A stretch of DNA of 64,000 nt, taken from assembly GCA_028687995.1 (NCBI GenBank), contig JAQTZA010000002.1, forward strand, positions 248,001 to 312,000, in the 5' to 3' direction. Position 1 is the first letter of the stretch. Each line of letters starts with the position of its first letter. Below are positions 26,301 to 33,559 of this stretch, one piece after another. The translations under genes were made by a program, and so were the position numbers. The notes below the pieces were generated by a model. It had not been told where the DNA came from. It did no database searches and saw only the letters and a program-made list of their open reading frames with translations. The stretch comes from Bacteroidales bacterium. GTDB lineage: Bacteria > Bacteroidota > Bacteroidia > Bacteroidales > UBA7332.

Positions 26301-26346
26301 TTATGCTGAGCAAAACTGCTAAAACCAAAAACATGCGTTTTATCAT
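23335..26346 (-). CDS. SusC/RagA-family TonB-dependent transporter
   Basis: From ATG 26346 (a GTG at 26376 is also in frame but lies before the signal peptide) the protein has 1003 residues. It shows a signal peptide ending GAAAQ and a carboxypeptidase-D-like beta-sandwich domain (TVKGKVLDDTKNPLIGVSVLIKGTQTGTISDENG). Then follow the SusC plug signature (EILVIGYGSSKRKDLTGAIASVDSKA...VRIRGLGTV, NPLYVVDNV, ILKDASSAAIYGVRAAGGVILITTKKG) and a 22-strand barrel ending VNLNF. It imports glycan oligomers across the outer membrane with energy from TonB. It lies 11 bp upstream of its SusD partner and 108 bp after the MFS gene. Confidence 0.96.
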   Translation of the reverse strand: MIKRMFLVLAVLLSIMGAAAQTVKGKVLDDTKNPLIGVSVLIKGTQTGTISDENGLFTLTGVNKNSVLIFSYIGFQKAEKTVGESKMLTVVMQENDKQLDEILVIGYGSSKRKDLTGAIASVDSKAINGQAVQNAAQALQGKVAGVQITNSGTPGSNPQVRIRGLGTVTDGSNPLYVVDNVIVNDISYLGPNDIENISILKDASSAAIYGVRAAGGVILITTKKGLDGKPTVSFDAYVGQKNAAHLVEMANGSEYVQMYNEKMALIGDPSRLDPTKYTSHNYYDDVLRKNVTTNSQNLTITGGSSVSRYSIGLNHLKDDGLVQDDNYDRIGFRSKYDMNITKAFRAGFTTIFTTTKSNPQSTYYIFKAHQVLPLFDPKTPTGEWTDPLSVGRDLNVAAAHFYDKNSFSNGINAILNGYLEADILKDFTFKTSFSLNPTYSANVHYYPTYNVSSYQNSPRNTMDKSKTENLNMFWDNTLTYTKTIAVDHHLKVMVGTSYQEQTWNTLSGHAEGFKDLPEINSSYLFLSMPKIDGQFSSSNSDDGDKDVAVSYLGRLSYDFKNKYLFNATFRNDISSKFPKKNRSAIFPAFGAGWVISSEDFMANSAFNFLKVKVNWGLMGNGIIPSNIYVPTIDNGTYGSVIYGNQQNSGSGSVAFSGTVTQFYNPDLKWETVSEFDAGIEAKFLKERLSVVLDYYNRDTRDAIFPITGIGSSGISASGVWGNNATINNSGVEISLGWSETKKDFSYSVSGNMTYNKNEVTKLAASSAGGIYGKFYDFPPTLTYSTIGHPIGEFYGLQAIGVFQNAAQIASTPHMSGAIPGDLIFADLNDDKTIDEKDRTFLGNPNPPIYYGLDASVAYKGFDMGISVQGVSGNKILNAVSMWRYGTENFEKYMVDNRWHGEGTSNEFPSAALSNAQTTSSFYVEDGSYLRIKSLQIGYSLPSSLLAKVGINKVRFYLNGENLHTFTKYRGFSPEVAGGSITGGVDKEAYPLSTVYSFGVNLNF

Positions 26347-26454
26347 GATTGAGTTAGATTTGCGTTCTGTTACCACAGAACTGGTTAATAATTGTAGTTT
26401 TCATTTTGTGTGTGTGATTTGCTTCATTTTTAATTTTTAGTATGGCCTCCTTTC

Positions 26455-27783
26455 TTATAATGTGTGTTGACTTTTAAGTTTTGTACCTAAAATTGCATAA
26501 TAGGCAATAAATGCAAAGCAAAATGCTGGAATGATAAAGGCGACTGACATACTTGATGTATCGGCTATTGCACCCATAATTGGAGGACAAAATGCGCCTC
26601 CCGCAACAGCCATAACCAAGAATGAAGATCCTTTTTTTGTTAGCGTTCCTAGATCTTTTATTCCAAGCGCAAAGATGGTAGGAAACATAACAGACATAAA
26701 AAAATAGGTAGAAAACAATGCTATAACTGACAACCATCCTAGTTTACTTATTACCAATACCGTGAGTATTACGTTGGCGATTGCATAGAATGCTAATAGT
26801 TTTTGAGGAGCAATGTATTTCATAAAAAAAGCGCCAGTCAAACGTCCGATGAAAAAGGAACCCATACCGCCTAATGCCAAAATCAATGAAGCTGCTTGCT
26901 CGTTGCTTTGTGGCATAAACACTCTTCCAAATCCTCCCATGTGAAGCATCAAGTTTCCAATTACAGTTTGAGTATTTGACATCTCTTCCGTTACGAAGTT
27001 GATAAAGAATGAGTTAATGCCAGTTTGTGCTGCAACGTATAAAAACTGAGCAACAACGGCTACTATAAAGGCCGGATGTTTCAGTAAGTGTTTCATAGGT
27101 GGATTCTCCTCTTGCTCCGATTCGTCCGAAACTTTCACGTCAGGCAGTTTGGTGAACAAAAAGACTAATAGAACCACTATAACGATTCCACCTACAAGCA
27201 TATATGGGAATATTAGGGAGTCGAATTTACTACCGTTTGTATTATTTGTTTGTGCACCGAAGATGAACAAGCCACCCAAAAGTGGCCCAAGAATCCACCC
27301 TAATCCATTGAAAGATTGTGAAAGGTTTATTCTCCTAGCAGCATATTGTTTCGGGCCTAAAACTGTTGAGTAAGGATTTGCGGCTGTTTCGAGACAGGCT
27401 AACCCTGAGGCTATTACGAATAGTGCAATGAGAAATGGATAGAAAGATTCCAATTTTGCTGCTGGGTAGAACAAAAATGCACCAATAGCAAAAAGTGATA
27501 ACCCGAATACAATTCCACGTTTGTAGCCAAATCTTTTCATTATTAATCCGGCAGGAATGGCCATCACTAAATAGCCAATATATAGTGAAAATTGCACAAA
27601 CCCAGATTGCATCTTAGAAACATGCAATATGTTTTGAAAGTGTTTGTTCAACACATCTAACAATCCGTGAGCAAAGCCCCACAAGAGGAAGAGACTGGAT
27701 ATGAGAATAAAGGGGAACAGATAGTTGATGCCATCTTCTGTTTTTACTAAAGAGACGTTAGTCTTTTTTGTTTTCTGATTCAT
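26455..27783 (-). CDS. FucP-family MFS sugar transporter (glucose/galactose type)
   Basis: A 442-residue inner-membrane protein with about 12 membrane segments. The SGLACLETAANPYSTVLGP motif is characteristic of the FucP/GluP branch of the major facilitator superfamily, which moves fucose, glucose, galactose or oligosaccharides with protons. LLWGFAHGLLDVLNKHFQ at the first helix also matches this branch. It sits in the PUL between a DUF6786-like gene (12 bp upstream) and susC, and probably takes up the monosaccharide or disaccharide freed in the periplasm, glucose being the likeliest from the GH16/GH116 content. Confidence 0.92.
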   Translation of the reverse strand: MNQKTKKTNVSLVKTEDGINYLFPFILISSLFLLWGFAHGLLDVLNKHFQNILHVSKMQSGFVQFSLYIGYLVMAIPAGLIMKRFGYKRGIVFGLSLFAIGAFLFYPAAKLESFYPFLIALFVIASGLACLETAANPYSTVLGPKQYAARRINLSQSFNGLGWILGPLLGGLFIFGAQTNNTNGSKFDSLIFPYMLVGGIVIVVLLVFLFTKLPDVKVSDESEQEENPPMKHLLKHPAFIVAVVAQFLYVAAQTGINSFFINFVTEEMSNTQTVIGNLMLHMGGFGRVFMPQSNEQAASLILALGGMGSFFIGRLTGAFFMKYIAPQKLLAFYAIANVILTVLVISKLGWLSVIALFSTYFFMSVMFPTIFALGIKDLGTLTKKGSSFLVMAVAGGAFCPPIMGAIADTSSMSVAFIIPAFCFAFIAYYAILGTKLKSQHTL

Positions 27784-27795
27784 TTCTGCTATTTT

Positions 27796-29046
27796 TTATT
27801 GAAGTGATTTTTTTATTTCTTCGATTGATACTCCAAGCATTTTTTCACTAATCTTTGACAAATCAGATTCGTTTCCTGAAAAGTGAAAAACAGAATGTTT
27901 ATGATTTGTCCACTCATTTGGTTTAAGGAATGCACCAGGTGAGACACTTTCAATTTCATAAAATGGGCCCATTTGAGAACCATCAGCAAGCGGTCCATCG
28001 TTATAAGCATTCATTGCATCTCCTGTAAATGGATCTTTATTTGCACTCCATTCTTGGTTTAAGTAACGCTCGTTAGACCTAACATCGTAGATTACTATCG
28101 TTAACACTTTATTTGTTGAGTCGTAACTGCCAGCTACAGGCAGCACCTTTAAAGGCTTAATCCCGAGCTTGCTTCGGTGTTTACCATCTGCTTTAAAAAA
28201 CAAAGTATTTTCTGTGTACGAAATTCTGTCGGCAGGTATCTCTCCGAAGTAATTTGTTGTAGCTACATCTTTAAATTGTGATTGTTGTGTTCTTTGAAAA
28301 GGAACTACAATCACTGTGTTTTGTGTCGGGTTAAGCATGTCTAGAATCCAGATACAGGGAACGCCCGTTTTTTCATTCCACTCAAAGTCACCTGTGTTAC
28401 AAATGCTATTGTCTGTTTCGTATCCAACTGCTTTCAACGATTTAACAGCGGGTATTCCCATTTTTTTGAAAATATTCGCTATAGAGAATATGGTAATTGA
28501 TCTTTTGGCCTTTATAGACAAAGAGGTGCCTTTGTAGTTGATAATATTGATTTGTTTAGTGAGTGTTACTTTATTAGTGCTTCGAGATAAAATGCTCCAA
28601 GGTTCAATGTCTATAGGAGCTGGAGTGTGCCAATTCGGAAAGGTCATTTCTGTTCCAGGTTCAAAATACAGCGAAAATGCACCGCCTTCAGGCCCTAACC
28701 AAAAGCGATTTTCTCCTCCGAAAGCATTCATGTGTGTGTTTGGCTTTTCTATGAATGCTTTGTAATTGATCCATCCGAAACTTTTACCATTAACTCCTTC
28801 TGCCGTCGATGTGAATACCTTTGATTGATATTTAGGTGAAATAGCGAGTTGTGCTTTCCCTTTCTCTGCTTTCAGAATAATCAGCGAACTATCAAACTTG
28901 CCAAGGAAGTTAATGTCATAACCATAACTGCCCTGTGTAGCGCTTTTACAGACGTTTGTATCTCTGTTTTTTGCATGACTATTTGGGGAAATAACTAATA
29001 GAAATACACATAGAGGAATTGTTAGCCAGAGATTGTTTTTTTTCAT
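27796..29046 (-). CDS. DUF6786-like secreted protein
   Basis: Translation from ATG 29046 gives 416 residues with a clean signal peptide (KKNNLWLTIPLCVFLLVISPNSHA). A further upstream in-frame start at 29130 would add 28 residues that overlap the end of lacI and is disfavoured. The body is beta-rich, with motifs such as GGENRFWLGPEGGAFSLYF and GPFYEIESVSPG, which I associate with DUF6786, a family often seen in Bacteroidota glycan loci and distantly like aldose-1-epimerase folds. No catalytic residues can be named. Its place between lacI and an MFS sugar transporter suggests a periplasmic sugar-related role. Confidence 0.6.
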   Translation of the reverse strand: MKKNNLWLTIPLCVFLLVISPNSHAKNRDTNVCKSATQGSYGYDINFLGKFDSSLIILKAEKGKAQLAISPKYQSKVFTSTAEGVNGKSFGWINYKAFIEKPNTHMNAFGGENRFWLGPEGGAFSLYFEPGTEMTFPNWHTPAPIDIEPWSILSRSTNKVTLTKQINIINYKGTSLSIKAKRSITIFSIANIFKKMGIPAVKSLKAVGYETDNSICNTGDFEWNEKTGVPCIWILDMLNPTQNTVIVVPFQRTQQSQFKDVATTNYFGEIPADRISYTENTLFFKADGKHRSKLGIKPLKVLPVAGSYDSTNKVLTIVIYDVRSNERYLNQEWSANKDPFTGDAMNAYNDGPLADGSQMGPFYEIESVSPGAFLKPNEWTNHKHSVFHFSGNESDLSKISEKMLGVSIEEIKKSLQ

Positions 29047-29096
29047 CGTTAGTAGAGTATTTGGATTGAATTGTTTAGCAAGTATTTGGATGTGGA

Positions 29097-30092
29097 TTAT
29101 AGTTTTATCAAGGTTGCCGAGAGTTTGCAATGTTCTTCTTTTGCTCCTGTCTCTATTTGCCTAATCAAGATATCAATGGCTTGTTGCGCCATTAGTTCTA
29201 TAGGTTGTTGTACATAAGAAATCATATTTGTTGTCATCTCGAAGGCTTCACTTTTGTCGAAACAGACGAGTTTGATTTTATTCCCTACATTAATTTTCAT
29301 TTTTAACAAATTGCCTATTCCCGCTATCGATATTGAATTTGAAGCGAAATAGATCCCGTCAACAGCAGGTATTTCTTCCACTAATTCCTTAATTGTTTGA
29401 GCCATATCTGTTTTCAGTGATTCGAACTTAACTTCTTTAACAAGCGATTGATTGTATATCTTTGCTTGTTTAAGTGCGTCTATACATCCTAGTTTACGAT
29501 CATACATATTGGAGAGCTCATTTTTGTATGCAATAAGAGCAATATTTTTGCACCCTCTTGAGATTAACAATAAGGTTGCGTCGTATGAGGCTTTGTAATT
29601 ATCGATTACAACATAGCTGGTCGTCAGCTTGGGTAAATATCGGTCAATCAGTATTATTGGAAATTTACTTTTGGTATACTCTGCAATAATGTTCTCGCTA
29701 TTTGCTGTTGGCACAACAATCAACCCATCTACTTGTCTACTTCTCAAAATGTTTATTGTGGTATTTAGCTTATCATCTTGTTCGTTTGAGTTGCCGATAA
29801 TAACTGCATACCCTTTTTTTTCTGCATATTCTTGAATATAGAAGGAAAGCGTACCAAAGAAACTGTTCGAAATATCGGCTACAATCAGTCCGATGGTTTT
29901 TGAGCGCCCCATCCTTAGACTGCGAGCTATATTGTTTGGTTGATAATCCATCTCAAGAGCGAGACTCCTAATTTTTTGAATAACGTCTTCGCTTATACGC
30001 CCTTTCTTTTCGGTATCATTGAGCGCCAAGGAGACCGTTGCTATTGAAACTCCCAATTTCTCAGCAATATCTTTAAGGAATACCTTTTTCAT
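29097..30092 (-). CDS. LacI-family transcriptional regulator 1
   Basis: A 331-residue regulator with the N-terminal LacI helix-turn-helix (LKDIAEKLGVSIATVSLALND), hinge helix (ARSLRMGRSKTIGLIV) and the periplasmic-binding-protein-like effector domain (DISNSFFGTLSFYIQEYAEKKGYAVIIGNSNEQDDKL, VVPTANSENI, ILIDRYLP). It is closely related to the second regulator at 30439-31434. Three copies of the palindrome TTAAACGTTTAA lie just upstream, the nearest 9 bp before its start codon. Autoregulation, and control of the whole downstream minus-strand PUL, which follows with only short gaps, is a reasonable inference. The effector is probably a sugar. Confidence 0.93.
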   Translation of the reverse strand: MKKVFLKDIAEKLGVSIATVSLALNDTEKKGRISEDVIQKIRSLALEMDYQPNNIARSLRMGRSKTIGLIVADISNSFFGTLSFYIQEYAEKKGYAVIIGNSNEQDDKLNTTINILRSRQVDGLIVVPTANSENIIAEYTKSKFPIILIDRYLPKLTTSYVVIDNYKASYDATLLLISRGCKNIALIAYKNELSNMYDRKLGCIDALKQAKIYNQSLVKEVKFESLKTDMAQTIKELVEEIPAVDGIYFASNSISIAGIGNLLKMKINVGNKIKLVCFDKSEAFEMTTNMISYVQQPIELMAQQAIDILIRQIETGAKEEHCKLSATLIKL

Positions 30093-30100
30093 GGTGATTA

Positions 30101-30292
30101 AGTTAAACGTTTAACTTTGTGATTTTAGATTTTCAAGCACAAATAGAAATAATCGTCAATAATTAATGTATTTTCTTGAATTGTAAATAAGTTAATGAAA
30201 TCAGAAATAGATTAAACGTTTAACTTATTTGATGGTGAAATCTTAACTAATTGATAAATTACCTGCAAAAAAAGGCAAATTAAACGTTTAAT
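30101..30292. promoter_or_regulatory. Triplet of LacI-type operators (TTAAACGTTTAA)
   Basis: Three perfect palindromes occur within 192 bp upstream of lacI 1: AGTTAAACGTTTAACT at 30101-30116, ATTAAACGTTTAAC at 30211-30224 and ATTAAACGTTTAAT at 30279-30292. The central CG with symmetric flanks is the standard layout of LacI-family operators. The spacings (about 110 and 67 bp between centres) would allow DNA looping. I see the exact dodecamer nowhere else in the window. Confidence 0.85.
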
Positions 30293-30438
30293 CAAAAGAT
30301 TTTTATGTGTTATATAACACATAATGACGTAATTATGTAATTTTTATATTTATTATATGGTGTAAATTAAGGATTATTTGTAAAGAAGTATTTTCGATAA
30401 GGTAGCTTATATTGAATATTTAAAAGAGTAACTTACTA

Positions 30439-31434
30439 TCAATCAATGACTATTTTACTCGATAACTTAATTTTCTTTATATCATTATGCCCTTCAATAA
30501 GATTAAGGATTAAATCAACGGATTGTCTACCAATTTCTTCGATAGGTTGGTGAACGTACGGGATATTTAGAGGAAGAATATCTAAAGCATCATGTTTGTC
30601 AAAGCAGCTGATACAGAAATCGCTGGAGAATGATTTATTTCGTTTGTATAGTGCAGAAAATCCATGTGTTGACAAACTATTTGATGCAAAAAATATACCG
30701 TCTATAGAGCTTGGTGATGATATGAGCTCTCTTATGGCAAGGGAAACGTCATTTTTTATGTCCAGATAATTGATTTCTTTAATCAGATTTGGATTAAAAC
30801 AGCCCGCTTCTGTGAGGGCCTTTCTATACCCTTCCTTACGTTCGATCATGTGTGTCTGATTGTTTTTGTAGATCAGGAGAGCTACTCTTGTGCACCCTTT
30901 GTCTATCAGAATGCGGGTCGCTTTGTAGGCTGCATCTTGATTGTCAATAACTACGTGGCTAACTTCAAGCGACGGCAGATAACGATCTACTAAGACTATT
31001 GGAAATTTTTTATTGATATATGGAGCTAAAAACTCTTCGCAATTTTCTGTCGGAACAATAATTAATCCATCTACGGGCTGACTTTTCAAACTTTTTATTG
31101 AATTTTGAAGTTTGCTCGTCTGTTCATTTGAGTTCCCGATGATTACGGAATATCCTTTTTGTGCTGCATATTCCTGAACAAAAAATGCAAGTGTTCCAAA
31201 AAATGGATTTGAAATATCTGCTACAATCAGACCTATAATATTTGACTTTCCAGATCTTAAACTTCGAGCGATTACGTTTGGTTGGTAATCCATTTCTAGA
31301 GCGGTCTGCTTTATTTTGGCTATCAGTTCATCGCTTATACGTCCCAATTTTATGTTTCCATTTAGCGCAAGCGATACTGTCGCTATTGATACGTCCAGCT
31401 TTTTAGCAATGTCTTTCAAGAAAACTCTTTTCAT
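30439..31434 (-). CDS. LacI-family transcriptional regulator 2
   Basis: A 331-residue paralogue of the regulator at 29097-30092, same length and architecture (LKDIAKKLDVSIATVSLALNG helix-turn-helix; ARSLRSGKSNIIGLIV hinge; DISNPFFGTLAFFVQEYAAQKGYSVIIGNSNEQ effector domain). It is divergent from the plus-strand alpha-glucan locus starting at 31800. The two promoters of that locus carry a related but distinct operator, CTAAAACGATTAAG and CTAAATCGTTTAAG, placed to block the -7 box, so this is the most likely regulator of those genes (inference). The duplicated pair suggests one ancestral regulator split between two neighbouring PULs. Confidence 0.93.
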   Translation of the reverse strand: MKRVFLKDIAKKLDVSIATVSLALNGNIKLGRISDELIAKIKQTALEMDYQPNVIARSLRSGKSNIIGLIVADISNPFFGTLAFFVQEYAAQKGYSVIIGNSNEQTSKLQNSIKSLKSQPVDGLIIVPTENCEEFLAPYINKKFPIVLVDRYLPSLEVSHVVIDNQDAAYKATRILIDKGCTRVALLIYKNNQTHMIERKEGYRKALTEAGCFNPNLIKEINYLDIKNDVSLAIRELISSPSSIDGIFFASNSLSTHGFSALYKRNKSFSSDFCISCFDKHDALDILPLNIPYVHQPIEEIGRQSVDLILNLIEGHNDIKKIKLSSKIVID

Positions 31435-31634
31435 ATTTAAGCGTGTGGTGTATAGCTTGGCTAAGACGCGGAGTTAAGGTGTTTTGCATTGCGCTTTCCA
31501 TCAACTGGAAGTGTCTTAGACTGCTATTTATAATATGGAACAAACAAAAGTAATAAAATGAGACGTACACTTAATCAATAAGTATTGGAATTCTCTCTTT
31601 ATTTATTTAGTCTGGTTATAAAATATCAATCAGA

Positions 31635-31666
31635 TTTGTTGCTAAAACGATTAAGTTATATCTTTG
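31635..31666 (+). promoter_or_regulatory. Promoter of the alpha-glucan locus with LacI-type operator in the spacer
   Basis: -33 TTTG (31635-31638), 20-nt spacer, -7 TATCTTTG (31659-31666): a perfect Bacteroidota promoter. The spacer contains CTAAAACGATTAAG (31642-31655), a near-palindrome ending exactly 3 nt before the -7 box. The same element sits at the same offset before the second promoter at 35402. Binding of a LacI-type repressor here would occlude the polymerase. Confidence 0.75.
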
Positions 31667-31799
31667 TTGCAAATTATTTATTTCGTGCGTCTTGTAAGAT
31701 ATGCGATTCAATATATCAATTAAGATGGTTTGATTTAAGCAATCCACTGTATGAAGTTTAAACTGTAGACTGACATTCACATATTTATATTGATAACCG

Positions 31800-33539
31800 A
31801 TGAAAAAACTACTTCTTTTTGTATTTGTATCTATTGTATATGCACAACTTCCTTCTCAAAACTTGCTGAGTAGCGACTGGAAATTTAGTATTGGTGACGA
31901 CATGAGTTGGACTCGCTCTGATTTTGATGATAGCCATTGGGCAAATGCACGCATAGGTGAAGCCTGGGAAAAATGGGGTTTCGCCAAATATGATGGTTTT
32001 GGTTGGTATAGAAAAACGGTTGTGATACCTTCAAAATTTAAAAAGGAGGCTGAGAGAAAAGGAGGCCTGCTACTTAATCTCGGTAAAATTGATGACGTAG
32101 ACTTCACTTATTTTAATGGAAGTTTGGTGGGTCAAGAAGGAGAAATTCCTCCTCACTTTGTGACAAAGTATGATGCGGATCGAAACTATATTATTCCTCT
32201 AAATTTAATTTTGTGGGATCAGCCAAATATTATTGCCGTTAGGGTTTATGATGAGGCAGGTAATGGAGGAATAATAGGCGAAGATATTTCGTTGTCAGTT
32301 CGTGGTGCTGTGGAAATGTTCAGAATTATTCCAATGTTTCATACAAAAAATCGAGTGGCAACTGGTGTCTCATCTGTGGATATGCCCTTAGAGGTACAGA
32401 ATATGAGTACAACGCCAATAGTTGGTACATTGAAGTACTATGTTTTAAGTGATTTCTTTGACACAATTGCAGTGAAAGAGATACCAATAAAAGTTCTTCC
32501 TAAAACGAAACATATATTTTCTTCAAAGCTTGAACATCCTACCCCAGGGGTATATTTGGTAATGGCTGTTGTTACTTCTGAGCAGGTCAATAAAAAAATC
32601 AAATTTAATTTTATCTACGAACCTGAGAAAATGCGTTCGAAAGACGATACTCCTTCAGATATGAAAGAGTTTTGGAACAGAGCACACAAGGAGTTAGCTG
32701 CTGTAGATCCCCAATATAAAATGACAAAAGTAGATAGTCTAAGTAGTACGTCACGCGATTGTTACTTAGTAGAGATGCGTTCTTTAGGTAATGTTCTAAT
32801 TCGGGGATGGTTGCTGAAACCAAAAAAAACAGGGAAATTTCCAACTGTACTTACAGTTCAGGGATATGCTACAAACGTAATCCCAGAGTGGTTGTTTCAG
32901 GATGATAATGTGATTAGTTTCGGACTTAATATACGTGGACACGGTAATAGCAAAGATAATGTCAATCCAGGATTCCCAGGATTTCTCTCTTATCAATTAG
33001 GCGATAAAGAGCAATTTATTTATAGAGGTGCTTATATGGATTGTGTTCGGGCAGTTGATTTTCTGTGTTCATTGCCAGAAGTCGATACGACTAAAATTGC
33101 AGTTGAAGGCGGTAGTCAAGGCGGAGCTTTGAGCTTTGCAACTGCTGCGCTATGCGGAAATCGTATCAAAGTGGCGGTTCCTTCCGTTCCATTTATGAGC
33201 GATTTTAAAGAATATGTGAAAGTAGCACCTTGGCCGGGTAACGAGTGGCTCGGGTATGGCAAAGACCATCCTTTGTATGGTGAAGTAGGAGTCTTAAATA
33301 CGTTGAGCTACTTCGATATCAAGAATTTAGCTCCATGGATTTCAGCAAAGGTATTGATGGGTGTTGGTTTGATTGACGTAACGTGTCCTCCACGTATCAA
33401 CTTTGCAGCTTACAATAAACTGAACGTGGAAAAGCAATATATTGTATTTCCTGATGCTGGTCATCAATTGCCAGTAGATTTTAATGGAAATAAACAACAG
33501 TTTATCCGAGAAAAATTAGGTATTGCGACTCATAAATAA
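31800..33539 (+). CDS. Secreted CE7-like acetyl esterase with N-terminal jelly-roll domain
   Basis: A 579-residue protein with a short signal peptide. Residues about 20-150 form a galactose-binding-like jelly roll of the beta-galactosidase sugar-binding type (SSDWKFSIGDDMSWTRSDFDDSHWANARIGEAWEKW...GWYRKTV). An Ig-like linker follows, then from about residue 280 an alpha/beta hydrolase of the AXE1/cephalosporin-C deacetylase (CE7) family: RGWLLKPKKTGKFPTVL, NIRGHGNSKD, the nucleophile elbow EGGSQGGAL, and GLIDVTCPP and DAGHQLP supplying Asp and His of the triad. CE7 enzymes remove acetyl groups from xylo-oligosaccharides and similar substrates. Its pairing with a GH13 gene 20 bp downstream is unusual and suggests an acetylated or esterified alpha-glucan. 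Confidence 0.8.
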   Translation: MKKLLLFVFVSIVYAQLPSQNLLSSDWKFSIGDDMSWTRSDFDDSHWANARIGEAWEKWGFAKYDGFGWYRKTVVIPSKFKKEAERKGGLLLNLGKIDDVDFTYFNGSLVGQEGEIPPHFVTKYDADRNYIIPLNLILWDQPNIIAVRVYDEAGNGGIIGEDISLSVRGAVEMFRIIPMFHTKNRVATGVSSVDMPLEVQNMSTTPIVGTLKYYVLSDFFDTIAVKEIPIKVLPKTKHIFSSKLEHPTPGVYLVMAVVTSEQVNKKIKFNFIYEPEKMRSKDDTPSDMKEFWNRAHKELAAVDPQYKMTKVDSLSSTSRDCYLVEMRSLGNVLIRGWLLKPKKTGKFPTVLTVQGYATNVIPEWLFQDDNVISFGLNIRGHGNSKDNVNPGFPGFLSYQLGDKEQFIYRGAYMDCVRAVDFLCSLPEVDTTKIAVEGGSQGGALSFATAALCGNRIKVAVPSVPFMSDFKEYVKVAPWPGNEWLGYGKDHPLYGEVGVLNTLSYFDIKNLAPWISAKVLMGVGLIDVTCPPRINFAAYNKLNVEKQYIVFPDAGHQLPVDFNGNKQQFIREKLGIATHK

Positions 33540-33559
33540 TTGCATTCACATTATAGATT

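Noticed and set aside
29047-29130. Upstream start of the DUF6786-like gene
   Set aside because: It would overlap the end of lacI 1 and place 28 residues before a perfect signal peptide; ATG 29046 is better.
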